Source: Terfezia claveryi
Lineage: Eukaryota; Ascomycota; Pezizomycetes; Pezizales; Pezizaceae
Reading direction: 5' to 3'
Assembly: GCA_015179025.1 (NCBI GenBank)
Contig: WHUX01000098.1
Location: forward strand, 124,001 to 188,000
DNA: 64,000 bases
The stretch's first letter is position 1; each line of letters begins with the position of its first letter. A program made the position numbers and the translations under genes. Shown here one piece after another: positions 46,241 through 57,020 of this stretch. The notes under the pieces are model-generated. The model was given only the letters and a program-made list of their open reading frames with translations, did not search any database and was not told the origin of the DNA.

Positions 46241-46454
46241 TATAGGTTCTACCGCTGGCGTTGCTAACGGATAGCCCACAATCGCTCTGTTCTACAATGC
46301 ACATCCGCTCACCACTTGCATGTACGACAGCCAGGTACGTAGCCACTATTGCAGCCATTGAATATGCACATAGCAGAAATATCCATTGTATTCGCTAATA
46401 ATTATATACACAGAAGTAATAGATATATATATAGAGCATGCAATCGCTGCTCCA

Positions 46455-46620
46455 ATCGCACTAACACTCGCTCTAATACTCGCACTAATACTCGCCCTAA
46501 TACTCACTCCAATACTCGCTCTAACACTCGCTCCAATCCTCGCTCTAATACTCACTCTAATACTCGCTCTAATACTCGCCGTAATACTCGCTCCAATAGT
46601 CACTCTAATGCTAGCTGTAA
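46455..46620. repeat. 12-bp satellite, left arm
   Basis: About fourteen copies of a CTCTAATACTCG-type 12-mer (variants CTCCAATACTCG, CACTAATACTCG). The inverted counterpart lies at 47830-48000. Confidence 0.92.
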
Positions 46621-46924
46621 TGTGCTGGGATAGAGAGCGAAGGGAAAATGCACGGGGAAGGGAGGTATATATACAGGAAAACGATAGTTGCCAAGGCCGA
46701 CTGCTAAGGCCGACAATTTAGACTTTCCGAGGACAATGAGATAAGCGATAACAAGAGAAGTGGCATGACCGTGACCAATGGCGCTCAGCCCCCTTTCGCC
46801 CGCGGGTGCCATACTATCCAATGCCTGGCCTGGTAATAGTCATATTGGGAAATCGTAGTCGTTGTATGGAGATATGTGCGGAGTTCACGCTTTGTGATAT
46901 GTTTCATAGGAATCCATGCATTCA

Positions 46925-47520
46925 CGGGCTTATATATATATATAAGCGAGAAACTGGAGCTTTTGGAGACTTATATATATATATGTGAGAAACTCATGCT
47001 TTTGGAGACATATAAGCCCGCGAATGCATGGATTTCTCGCATATATGTATATATATGTCTCCAAAAGCATGAGTTTCTCACACATATATATATATATATG
47101 CTCGCGAATGCATGGATTTCTCGCATATATGTATATATATGTCTCCAAAAGCACGAGTTTCTCGCACATATATATATATATATGCACGCGAATGCATGGA
47201 TTTCTCGCATATATATATATATGTCCCCAAAAGCACGAGTTTCTCGCACATATATATATAAGTCTCCAAAAGCACGTGTTTCTCGCACATATATATATAT
47301 ATATATACGCGAATGCATGGATTTCTCGCATATATATATATATGTCCCCAAGAGCATGAGTTTCTCGCACATATATATATAAGTCTCCAAAAGCACGAGT
47401 TTCTCGCATATATATATATATATATGCCCGGGAATTCATGGATTTCTCGCATATATATATATATATGTTCCCAAAAGCACGAGTTTCTCGCACATATATA
47501 TATATATATGCCCGCGAATG
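46925..47520. repeat. Modular TA-rich core of the foldback element
   Basis: Alternating modules X (GCGAATGCATGGATTTCTCG) and Y (CTCCAAAAGCACGAGTTTCT) are separated by TATATATA runs. The two left-most Y modules are inverted (AAACTGGAGCTTTTGGAGAC), giving a switch of orientation near 47010. Open frames on both strands, up to 197 codons, result from repetition (YIYIC-type peptides) and are not considered genes. Confidence 0.92.
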
Positions 47521-47829
47521 CATGAATTCCTACGAAACATACCATAAAGCGTGAACTCCGCACATATCTCCATACAACAACTACGATTTCCCAATATGAC
47601 TATTTCCAGGCCAGGCATTGAATAGTACGGCACCCGCGGGCGAAAGGGGGCTGAGCGCCATTGATAACTATCCTGCCACTTCTCTTGTTATCCCTTATCT
47701 CATTGTCTTCGGAAAGTCTAAATTGTCGGCCTTAGCAGTCGGCCTTGGCAACTATCGTTTTCCTGTATATATACCTCCCTTCCCCGTGCATTTTCCCTTC
47801 GCTCTCTATCCCAGCACATTACAGCTAGC

Positions 47830-48000
47830 ATTAGAGTGACTATTGGAGCGAGTATTACGGCGAGTATTAGAGCGAGTATTAGAGCGAGTATTAGAGCGAG
47901 GATTAGAGCGAGTGTTAGAGCGAGTATTGGAGCAAGTATTAGGGCGAGTATTAGAGCGAGTGTTAGTGCGAGTATTAGAGCGAGTGTTAGTGCGATTGGA
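47830..48000. repeat. 12-bp satellite, right arm
   Basis: Inverted counterpart of the left satellite: AGTATTAGAGCG units with variants AGTGTTAGAGCG and AGTATTGGAGCG, between GCTAGCATTAGAGTGACTA and GCGATTGGAGCAGCGATTGC. Confidence 0.92.
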
Positions 48001-48473
48001 GCAGCGATTGCATGCTCTATATATATATCTATTACTTCTGTGTATATAATTATTAGCGAATACTATGGATATTTCTGCTATGTGCATATTCAATGGCTGC
48101 AATAGTGGCTACGTACCTGGCTGTCGTACATGCAAGTGGTAAGCGGGTGTGCATTGTAGAAGAGAGCGATTTGGGGCCCTGGTTCAGCAACGCCAGACAT
48201 GGAACCTATAGCATTAACAACCTCAATTGAGTTGTTGATGCGATAGGAATGAACTCTGACATCCAGACGTTGAGCTTATGTCAACCACCGTCTGGACGGC
48301 TATTGTTGCCCCAATGGCGTCGGGATTGTATTGCGAGCAGCGCAGGGCCCTAGTTGCGTCTGGATCGTAATGCAATACCCCGGGGCGTCCAGATGCACAG
48401 GACGCACAGGATGCAAAATCGCGTCCGGACGCTTGGTGCTGCGTCCAGATGCCAAATTTTTTTTCCTGATGTG

Positions 48474-50018
48474 ATCTCCAGGTTAATGCATCCAGCTTGC
48501 CATCAGCTTTTCCTGGGTGGTACTGAATCTTGAAGTTGAACTGGGATAGAAATTCTGACCACCTCGCCTGCCGGCGGTTCAACAACTTGGTGGTTGTGAA
48601 GTACTCTAGGTTTTTGTGATCGGATAGAACCTCGACAATTCCTTTAGCTGATTCCAGGTGGGGCCTCCATTCCTCAAATGCTCGCACAATGGCCATTAAC
48701 TCCTTATCATAAATTTCGTAATTGTACTCCGCCGGGGAGTATTTCTTTGAAAAGTAGGCCACTGGATGAAGGATCCTATTGTCATCGTTCTGGGACAGGA
48801 TTCCTGTAGAGACATAGTCGGAGGTATCGGTTTCAACAATGCATTCACGATCAGGGTCGAAATGGGCTAGGATGGGTGCCGAACAGAAAGCCTTTTTGAG
48901 GTTTTTGAAGGCCACCTGAGCTGCCAGATTCCATTGGAAAGCCCTTTTTGTCGTTGGGTGTAAGCCAGCTTCCACCTTCGTCTTTGTCAAAGCCGTCAGG
49001 GCGCTGCGATCCTTGAGTATCCTAGGATAAATCGGTGGTAGAAGTTGGCAAATCCTAGGAAGGCTTACATATCCTTCAAATTGGCTGGAGTTTCCCACTC
49101 TTAGATTGCAGCAACTTTGGTGGGGTCTATCCTAATACCTTCTATGGTTATGATCAAGCCCAGGTACTTCACCTCTTTGACATGGAATTCGCATTTTTCA
49201 GGCTTAAGGTACAACCCAGCTTGCTCTAGCTTCTCCAATACCTGCCGGACATGGATCTTGTGCTCTGTTAGGGTATCTGAATATATCAAGATATCATCGA
49301 GGTAAGCCATGCAGAACACATCCAGAAAGTCCCGTAGGGTGTCATTAATAAAGTACTGGAAGGAGGCCGGAGCATTGGTTAATCCAAAAGGCATGACATT
49401 GTACTCAAAATAGCCATATCTTGTCCGGAAGGGAGTTTTCCACTCCTCCCCCTCGGCAATCCATACCAGGTTATAGGCCCCTCTTAGGTCCAACTTGGTG
49501 AACCACTTGGCCTTTGACAACCTAGCCAACGTCTCCTAGATCAGGGGCAAGGGGTACCTGTTTTTGACCGTTATCTCGTTCAGGCCACAATAATCCATAC
49601 ACAGCCAGAGAGAGCCATCCTACTTCTTCATGAACAGAACAGGGGCACCCGCTGGTAAGGAGCTGTGGCGAATGAAGCTCTTATTGAGGTTTTCTTCCAA
49701 GTATTGATTCAGAGCTTCCAGTTCCACTCGGGACATTCCGTAGAGAGGTCCATAAGGGGGGGTCTTGCCCTCTACCAGCTGAATTGTGTGGTCATATGGT
49801 CGATGGAGGGCAAGCTTTTCCATGGCTTTTTCCGAGAATAGGTCAATGAACTCATGGTATTCGTCTGGGACCAGGGATTTCCACTCATCCTTAGACCTTG
49901 TCTTGTTAATCTCCAGATTGATCTCATAAATTGAGAGAGTGTGCGCCTTGAGCTTATACCTCCTGGTGAGATAAGCGAAGGCCCCTGCTCCGATAAAGTT
50001 AATATTCAGGGGTTTCAC
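48474..50018 (-). pseudogene. Element A reverse transcriptase and RNase H
   Basis: Minus-strand order: pre-RT linker (KTPPYGPLYGMSRVELEALN), fingers (RHSSLPAGAPVLFMKK), palm ([37 protein letters not shown]) and catalytic YLDDILIYS (near 49270-49300). The connection segment and RNase H follow ([57 protein letters not shown]), reaching the insertion point after [10 protein letters not shown]. Breaks are a stop after the KK of the fingers, one before [10 protein letters not shown], further stops around 49030-49100 and one frameshift near 49099. Catalytic residues themselves are preserved. Confidence 0.93.
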
Positions 50019-50391
50019 GGGGGTGGGGGATATCAGGGAAGCTAGGGAACAGGGTTTTTAACATAGATGTGTGCGGCAGTTTGGTGTACTACCTGAGCAG
50101 GGTCCTCTACTGGGGGGGTAGTGCACATAACCCCTTAACGGCAGTTCGTGGGGCACTGCAGTACCTCTTGCAATACCCACTGTTGAAAGTCAAGGTATAA
50201 GAGCCAAAGTTAATGGAGATGTCATGCATTCGGAGCCAAGGAATCCCCAAAACAATGAGGTATTTGAGCTTGGTCACAAACATCGGTAGACTCTCCGAAT
50301 GGTCCCCAATGGCACTGAGCAGGCAGGCAAGATCGGTGATAGCCCCAGAAGAGATAGGGCGGCCATCAATAACATCGAGAAGGTGGGGAGT

Positions 50392-50592
50392 CTAGAGTTT
50401 GGCTGTTGGTATAGAGTTTTTACTGACGAAGGTCTGATCAATAAAGGCTATCCCTGAAGCACCACAATCTATGAGAGCTGATGTTACCACTGTTTTACCA
50501 TTGAATTTAACAGTTATTGGTACTACAAAATGCTCGCCAAACAAGCGAGATTCATCAATGGACATAGGTGCGGGCAAAGAAAACGCAGACAA
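50392..50592 (-). pseudogene. Element A protease
   Basis: The 66-residue fragment contains VVTSALIDCGASGIAFIDQT, where the aspartic-protease motif is normally DSGAS; here Ser is Cys. The sequence continues on the minus strand with a hydrophobic-rich region to 50040 interrupted by stops. Element C has the same motif as DCSASG. Confidence 0.82.
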
Positions 50593-50689
50593 AGATAAAT
50601 GACCCTAGGCAGGTCCCTTGCTAGTGTCAGTAACTAGGCAAGGGACTCCCCTTTTCCCGACTCTTCACCAACTTCTTCGATCCATGATT

Positions 50690-51830
50690 CGGATATGGCG
50701 TGGGTGGCCAGGGAGTGGTTCTTGCAGAGAGGACATGCCGCAATGAAGTGGTCTCCCTTGCCGCAGGCGATGCATAGCCCATTGTTGCGGCGGCGATCAC
50801 TTTCCCCTAAGTGAGCCGAGGTCTTTCCGAAGATAAGTCCATTGGGGTGGTTCCCCCAGCTACCATGGAAGGGTGTGCTGCCTTAACTGGGTTGGGTTGA
50901 TTCTGGGGGCGGGGTTGCGATAGGTTCTGGGGGTGCTGATTTTGAGGCGGGGTTGCGATAGGTTCTGGGGGGATAGATCCGAGCCTGTTACATCCTCAAC
51001 CTGGCCGTCCTTTGTTCCACCTGCGAGACTAGGTCGATGAGCTCCTCAAGAGTTTTGGCTGGAGACAGAATCAGGTCCTTTTTGATCTCGATACTAAGGC
51101 CCTCTTCGAACTGTTCCAGTTTTACCTAGTCGTTCCATGGTACCTCTGCCGCTATCCTCGAGAATTCGCCTACATATGTCGAGAGGTCATTGCCTCGTTG
51201 TCTTATGGCCCGAAGGGCTCTGGTTGCTGTTCCTGCCGGGTCTGGATCTCCAAACGCCCAATCGAAGATAGCGAATAGTGCAGGAATGTCTACTAGTTTG
51301 ATACCCGAGTCTTGGACGTATGGTTGGACTTGATCTAAGGCTTTATCCTCCAATAGGCCATACACGTAGGCCAAGCTGTGTTGGATGGTGGGGATCTTTG
51401 CAGCGTCCCCATTTAGCTTGATATTGATTGAGTTTTTCCAAGGTTTGAGGTAGGACCTTTCGCGCTTGAATTTCGGTGGAGTGGGGAGGTCTTGTGTTTT
51501 GGGGGCCTAAGGTGCCTGATTCCCAGGGTTTATGGTGTCCAGGGCCCTGGTCAGGGTTTGGACAGTCCTCTTTTCATTGGCCAAGTCCTTCTGGCAGGAT
51601 ATAAGGTCCTTTGTGAGTATTGTGATTTCGTCTTTAGCTCTGGCCAGTTTCTGTTGGGCTTCACACATGGCTGCTTCTAGTTGCAAACCCATGGTGTCCG
51701 CAGCGAGGTAAATGTCGATGATGGTATTGCGATAGTTGTTGAAGTCGGTCTGATTTTTTGGGATTGGCAGTCCTTGCCAGGCTTGGAACCTAGCTCCTGG
51801 GAGCGTAGGAGTGGTTTCTTGAGTTGCCAT
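50690..51830 (-). pseudogene. Element A Gag
   Basis: Starts MATQETTPTLPGARF just inside the 5' LTR, with a coiled-coil-like segment (CEAQQKLARAKDEITILTKD). A stop lies near 51507. The retrotransposon gag domain follows (HSLAYVYGLLEDKALDQVQP; AFGDPDPAGTATRALRAIRQ; STYVGEFSRIAAEVPWND), then a Pro/Gln-rich part with a small tandem duplication (about 50905-50975), and the zinc knuckle CIACGKGDHFIAAC (about 50745-50790). Several single stops interrupt it. Confidence 0.9.
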
Positions 51831-51869
51831 AATGTGGACGTACCAGTTGGTCAGGGCGATCCAACGTAG

Positions 51870-52313
51870 TGTAACGATGGCTCTGGGGACAAGGCGACCA
51901 AGTGGTACGCTCGGGCAAGGGCAAGGCTAGGGTAACACTCACATAGGAACACTACATGTGCGACTAGGGGAAAAGGCTAGGACGGGGGCAAGGGCGAGGG
52001 TGAGAGAGGCAGTGGGCAAGAGACTCGAGACATGCAGAGGCAGTTGCCGCATGTATCAGAGGGAGGCAGCTGTACTGCAGAGCTGTACACGAGACAAGGG
52101 GGTACACAAGGGAGGTACACAAGCGCTGGGAGAGGCAAGGTCCTGTATTGGATATACAAGATGTTGGATGGGGATCCAACAAGAGTGCGAGAGCCGGGGT
52201 TTATATATACATAGTGACCTAATAGACTTTCCGACGATAACGACAACGAAGAACGCTAGACAACGACAACCCAACAACCATAACCCGAAGGTCAAGGGAA
52301 GATGGTTGTGACA
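51870..52313 (-). repeat. Element A 5' LTR
   Basis: 444 bp, TGTAACGATGGC to GTTGTGACA on the plus strand, with the stem-loop at 52163-52180. The following CTTAT repeats the sequence before the other LTR. Confidence 0.94.
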
Positions 52314-52318
52314 CTTAT

Positions 52319-52678
52319 AGCTAGAGAAATTTTTTCCTAGGTAGGAAAACCTATGGAATGATACAATAAATAATAGACATACATATAAAGAAGAGAGAGA
52401 TATTAGGAAGAAGAGGAAGATACTTTAGAAGGACCTAAAAATCAGTTATCCTATACTAGACATACTACTATCTCCTGGATTTATATCAGGGAGACCTCGA
52501 AGTCTTTTTGGATTGAGGATTTACTGATTTGAGAGCATATAAGCTCCTTATTTGGGTTTTGTACTATAAACTAGTATTTAATATAGCAGTAGGTAGTCCC
52601 TGTGTTTTCTGCATATATTTGAATAGCTTGTTGCTCACTCTTTAGCCATGCTTGTCATTACAGACTATGTAGAGATCC
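52319..52678. other. AT-rich sequence between element A and the Copia-type LTR
   Basis: No frame or motif recognised. Because the Copia-type LTR pair adjoins it, it may be older flank or degraded transposon sequence. Confidence 0.45.
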
Positions 52679-52992
52679 TGTTGGATATATTCGGTCACAC
52701 ACTTGATAATATAAGTACATACATGTGGCAACATATGCTATTCAATATATTCATAGGTATTTATGTAATAAGGAGGATATCATGTATATATATCTCTTGT
52801 GGTAGCTAATATAAGTAACTAAGCAAGCAATATAATAACATCTATCAGCTTTTTCTCATAGAGTTTGTCACGCAGAGGTTTTTAATAGCAATGGTACCTA
52901 AATTGAGTTAACCCAGTAAAAGGGGGTGTTGGAAATACTCAGTTACATATGTGGTAACACATAAGTGCATACATGTGACAACATGTGCTATT
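52679..52992 (+). mobile_element. Copia-type LTR pair with a very short interior (left portion)
   Basis: 52679-52847 (TGTTGGATATATTCGG ... TCTATCA) and the sequence beginning at 52927 (TGTTGGAAATACTCAG) are the same LTR, sharing ATTCAATATATTCA, TTTATGTAATAA and GTATATATA blocks. The 79-bp interior ends in the purine tract AAAAGGGGG directly before the second TGTTGGAAA, as in Copia elements. The second LTR is split by element B and resumes at 57548-57703. This looks like a TRIM or an extreme internal deletion; end duplications were not found. Confidence 0.65.
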
Positions 52993-53477
52993 TGTTACAA
53001 CCATGTTCTTAGTCTTGATTTGACACTCGAATAGACTTGTTCGGGTGTCATTGATGGGTGATTATTATCTTAGCTTCTGAGATAGAAATCTTAGGAAGCT
53101 TATTCCTTCCACGGCCTTGGCCTGGAATCATGTATATATATCTTTATTTCTCTGCCCTCTCGTTGGATCCCCATCCAATGTCTTGTATACCTAATACAGG
53201 ACCTTGTCTCTCCACAAAGGTGTACCTACCTTGTACACCCCCTCGTCTTGCCTTATCCTATGAATAATTCTGCAGCACAGCTGCCCTCCCTAACATATAT
53301 GGCAACTGTCTCCGCGTGTCTCGTGCCCCTTGCCCTCTGCCCCTCTTGCCTCTTGCCCTTGCCCCCCATCCCAGCTTTCCCCAGATCATACATGTAGTGC
53401 TCCTACATATGCGATTTCCAGTTGCCACTGCCTCGGCGTACCTCTTGGTCACCTTGTCCCCCAGAGCCCTCATTATA
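52993..53477 (+). repeat. Element B 5' LTR
   Basis: TGTTACAACCATG to CTCATTATA (the terminal CA reads TA here). It contains the stem-loop GTTGGATCCCCATCCAAT (53162-53179) after the core ATGTATATATATC. It is followed by CTATG and TTGGATCCTTTAGACCAACT, matching the presumed primer site of A. Confidence 0.92.
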
Positions 53478-53506
53478 CTATGTTGGATCCTTTAGACCAA
53501 CTGGTA

Positions 53507-54417
53507 TGTAGTTATCTCAGGAGCAGCTCTCTCACCACTCGCCATCAGGTTCTAGACCTGGAGAAGCTCCTCTATACCCTCAGGCCCAAATGAATTGAAT
53601 GCCTATCGTCGAGAAATTATCAACATCTTTGAGGCCATGGATGCCATCAGGGCCGAACTTGGCAACAGCCTGGCCGTGGCTGAACAAAAGCTAAGATCCA
53701 CCAACGAAGAGATTACGCTCCTCCAGATAGATCTCGACCATATGAACCTTGCCTTGGCCAACGAATGGACTACAGTCCAAAACCTCAACCATGTTCTAGG
53801 GATCCTCGCAATACTAACAGCAGCCAGTAGCAACAAGACCGAAAGCATTCCGACTCCCCCTAAGTTCAATGGGAATAGGGCTCATCTATAAGTATAGAAA
53901 AATTGGTGAACTTGAAGTTGAGCAGGGATTCGGCTAGGTTTCCATTAGAACAACACTGCCTAGCCTATGTGTTTGCCCTACTGGAGGGCAAGGCTACGGA
54001 TCAAATTCAGCCATATGTGCTCGAGACAGGGATTAAGCTCGACAACGTCTCAGCCTTGTTTGTTATTTTGGATCAGGTGTTCGGATATCCTGATGCAGTG
54101 GGGACGGCCAATTGAGCCCTCCGAGCACTGAGATAGTACAACTCAGACCTATCTACTTATATCGCAGAGTTTTTGAGGCTAGCTACAGAGGTAAGGTGGA
54201 ACAACTAGGCTAAGTTCGAGCAATTCCATGAGGGGCTCAGCGATGAGCTTCAACAAGCTATAGTTACCCTCCCCACAGTTAATACCCTCGAGGAGTTAAT
54301 CGATCAGGCCTCTATAGTGGAGCAACGAATGGCTAGGTTATGCCACTGACTGGCCTTCCGACCGACTACCCACCCAGCATAACAGCAGCAGTAGCCGAAG
54401 CTAGCCCAATCCTCAGA
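53507..54417 (+). pseudogene. Element B Gag remnant
   Basis: Shares with A a coiled-coil-like N-terminal part (AEQKLRSTNEEITLLQIDLD) and the gag domain (HCLAYVFALLEGKATDQIQP; VFGYPDAVGTAN). Stops at 53890 and after 54115 and a frameshift between them inactivate it. The zinc knuckle is deleted. Confidence 0.86.
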
Positions 54418-55255
54418 CAATGATACCTTACGGGACTTTCTAGATATGTTCTGCACAGCTTACCTTAATAATATCTTGATTTATTCAGATACACTAGTAG
54501 AGCACAAAATTCATGTCTGGTAGGTATTGGAGAAGCTGGAGCAAGCTGGGTTATACCTCAAGCCCAAGAAATGTGAATTCCATATGCAGGATGTTAAGTA
54601 TCTAGGGTTGATCATTACCATGAAAGGTATTAGAATGGACCCCGCTAAGGTCACTGCCGTTCAGGAATAGGAAGTCCTAGCAAATCTTAAAGATGTTCAG
54701 GTCTTCCTGAGATTTGCCAACTTTTACCAATGGTTCATTCTAGGATATTCCAAGATCGTGGCCCCCCTCACAGCCCTGACCAAAAAGGACCGGCGATTCC
54801 ACTGGAGTCCAGAAGCCCAATCTGCTTTTCAGAACCTCAAGGAAGCCTTCTGCTCAGCACCTATACTGGCTCACTTTGATCCCAATAGCGAGTGTATTGT
54901 AGAAACAGATGCCTCTGACTATGTCTCTCCTAGAATTCTGTCCCAGTATGTTAATGGAGTCCTCTACCCAGTGGCCTATTTCTCCAAAAAGCACTCCCCA
55001 GCGGAGTATAATTACGAGATCTATAATAAGGAATTAATAGCCATTGTTTGAGCTTTTGAGGAATGGAGACCTCACCTGAAGTTAGCCAAGGGAATTATCG
55101 AGGTGTTGACTGATTATAAGAACCTTGTGTATTTCACCACCACTAAGCTGCTGAACTGATAGCAGGCTAGGTGGTCAGAGTTCTTGTCTCAGTTCAACTT
55201 TAAGATCAAGTACTAGCCTAGAAAGGCTGGCAGTAAGCCCGATGCACAGACTAGG
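54418..55255 (+). pseudogene. Element B RT C-terminal half and RNase H
   Basis: Begins abruptly at [20 protein letters not shown], where A has YLDD, so both catalytic Asp are changed to Asn (GAT to AAT, G-to-A). The thumb and RNase H follow ([33 protein letters not shown]) with stops at several TAG/TGA. Confidence 0.88.
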
Positions 55256-57020
55256 AGATCAGGAGATCACCCTAAAGGTGGGGATGAAAGGCTGAGGTAC
55301 CAGAATCAAGTGGTACTGAAATCAGAAAATCTCGACCTGGCGGCCAATACTCTTGCTGACGCTGACGCCAGAAATGACCTCCTTCTATAGTTATGACAGG
55401 CACATGCAAAGGACCCCCTAGTTACAGATATAATCGTTGTAGTGGAATCTGGACAGCATCGCTATACCAAGATTTCCCTGGCCAATTGTACAACTCAGAA
55501 CGGTCTTCTCTACCATCTGGACTGTCTCTATATACCTGCAGACGATAAGCTATACCTGCGATTAATTAAAAAACACCATGACATACTAGCAGTGGGTTAC
55601 TCTAGAGTGGCTAAGACATTAGAGTTACTGTCGAAGCAATATACGTGGATTGACCAACGGAAGGAAGTGGAGTGGTACATATGGAATTGCCATGTCTGCA
55701 AGCATGCCAAACCTACCCGCCATACTCCTTATAGTACCCTAAAGCCCCTGGAAGTCTCAGAATAACCCTGGCAATACCTAACTATGGACTTCATCACCGG
55801 ATTGCCAGAAGACTCAAGATTCAATACCATCTTGATGGTAGTAGATCGGTTAACAAAAATGAGGTATATGATACCCTGTCAAGACACCTGCTCGGCCCCC
55901 GAATTGGTATCCTTCTACCTGAATAATGTCTTCCATTACCATGGACTCTCAGGATCGATTGTCTTAGACCATGGCCCTCAGTTTGTTGCTGACTTCTGGA
56001 AAACATTCTGTAAGCTGTTGGGTATTGAAGTACATCTGTCTATAGCATACTACCTTCAGACTGATAGCCAGTCAGAACATATGAATGCTATTATGGAGTA
56101 ATATTTGAGGGCATACATCAATTACTAGCAGAATAATGGGGTTTCATTGCTAGCTACCTATGAATTCTCTGCCAACAGCCACTTCTCTAAGACCTTGAAG
56201 ACCTCCCTATTCCTAGCCAATTATAGCTGGCACCCTCGGTTCATAGACTCTCTAGTACTTCTGTACAAGGCTAGGGATAATGCTCCAGCTAAGGAGTTCA
56301 CCACGCAGATTTCTGAACTTCACTCTACCTTGAAAGCCGAGCTAGTACATGTGCAAGCCAAGCAAGCTAAATATGCCAATGGATCACAGTTGCCAGCCCC
56401 CAAGTATCAGCTAGGAAATAAGGTGTGGCTCTCTAGCTGGCACTTCCGGATGGAATGGCCATCTCGCAAGCTCGACCACAAGTTCCTAGGTCCATTCGAG
56501 GTGTTGGCTGCTATGGGCACTCATACCTATCGATTGAGGTTCCCCAAGGATATCAAACACCACTTGGTTGTCCATGTATTGGAAGTTGAGCCTGCAGCAG
56601 ACAACCCCCTCCTAAGACAGAAGTATCCCCCCCTTCTCCCATAGTGGTCGAGAGTGAGGAGGAGTGGGAGGTCGAAGAGGTATTGGACTCGAGGAAGAGG
56701 TACGGTCATCTGTAATACAAGGTTAAATGGTTAGGGAATAAGGAGGCTACTTGGTAACCCACAGAGAACTTGGAGAATGCGCAGGATTTGGTCGCCCTGT
56801 TGCACTAGTAATACTCAAGGAAGCCTTGCCCAATGGAATGATGTTGTACCTTTTGAGAATCATACAGTATGGTCCGTTCGACTCTCATTCTTCTTGTTCT
56901 TCTTGTTGTTTAGAGTTGGAATCATTGTTGTTGCCCTTATTGTTGTTTTCTATGTTGATTTTGCCAGTTGTCGTGCCTAGGCCTCCTAGTTGCTAGAGCT
57001 CTAGCCTAACGGGGAGATAG
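55256..57020 (+). pseudogene. Element B integrase and chromodomain
   Basis: Contains the uninterrupted insertion-site sequence AGGAGATCAGGAGATCACCC (55251-55270), then the zinc region (HHDILAVGYSRVAKTLELLS; WNCHVCKHAKPTRH, with one His changed to Tyr), the core (MDFITGLPEDSRFNTILMVV; QTDSQSEHMNAIME) and a chromodomain near 56650-56800 with two TAG/TGA stops. After it, up to the polypurine tract, is 3' UTR. Confidence 0.88.

Larger units (their letters stand above)
46014..48471. mobile_element. 2458-bp palindromic (foldback) element nested in element A
   Basis: The left end reads CATCACCAAAAATATTATTT; the right end, read on the minus strand, CATCAGGAAAAAAAATTTGG. Each is followed by GCGTCC/GGACGC palindromic words. 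A TG (CA on the minus strand) flanks both ends (46012-46013, 48472-48473). Deleting the insert plus one TG leaves GATCTCCTGATCTCC, the sequence element B has at the same place. From about 46240 inward the two halves are inverted copies around a centre near 47226, covering a conserved outer block, a 12-bp satellite, a TATA-bearing block and the TA-rich core. No frame resembles a transposase. I know of no named family with this structure. Confidence 0.88.
43824..52313 (-). mobile_element. Element A: chromodomain Ty3/Gypsy element with a nested insertion
   Basis: Two 444-bp LTRs, a 5-bp target duplication CTTAT (43819-43823 and 52314-52318) and minus-strand gag, protease, RT-RNase H, integrase and chromodomain define an 8490-bp element, of which 2458 bp is a later insertion. 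LTRs differ at about 27 sites by eye, almost all transitions. On the minus strand the 5' LTR is followed by CTACG and TTGGATCGCCCTGACCAACT, a segment conserved in elements B and C and so the likely primer-binding region. Confidence 0.95.

Noticed and set aside
46930..47563. Long open frames on both strands (up to 197 codons, YIYIC-rich) in the foldback core
   Set aside because: They arise from the TATATA runs and repeated modules, occur in several frames at once and show no codon bias or known motif.
46014..48471. Helitron identity for the nested element
   Set aside because: It has inverted ends and a 2-bp flank duplication, not the TC...CTRR ends of a Helitron inserted between A and T.
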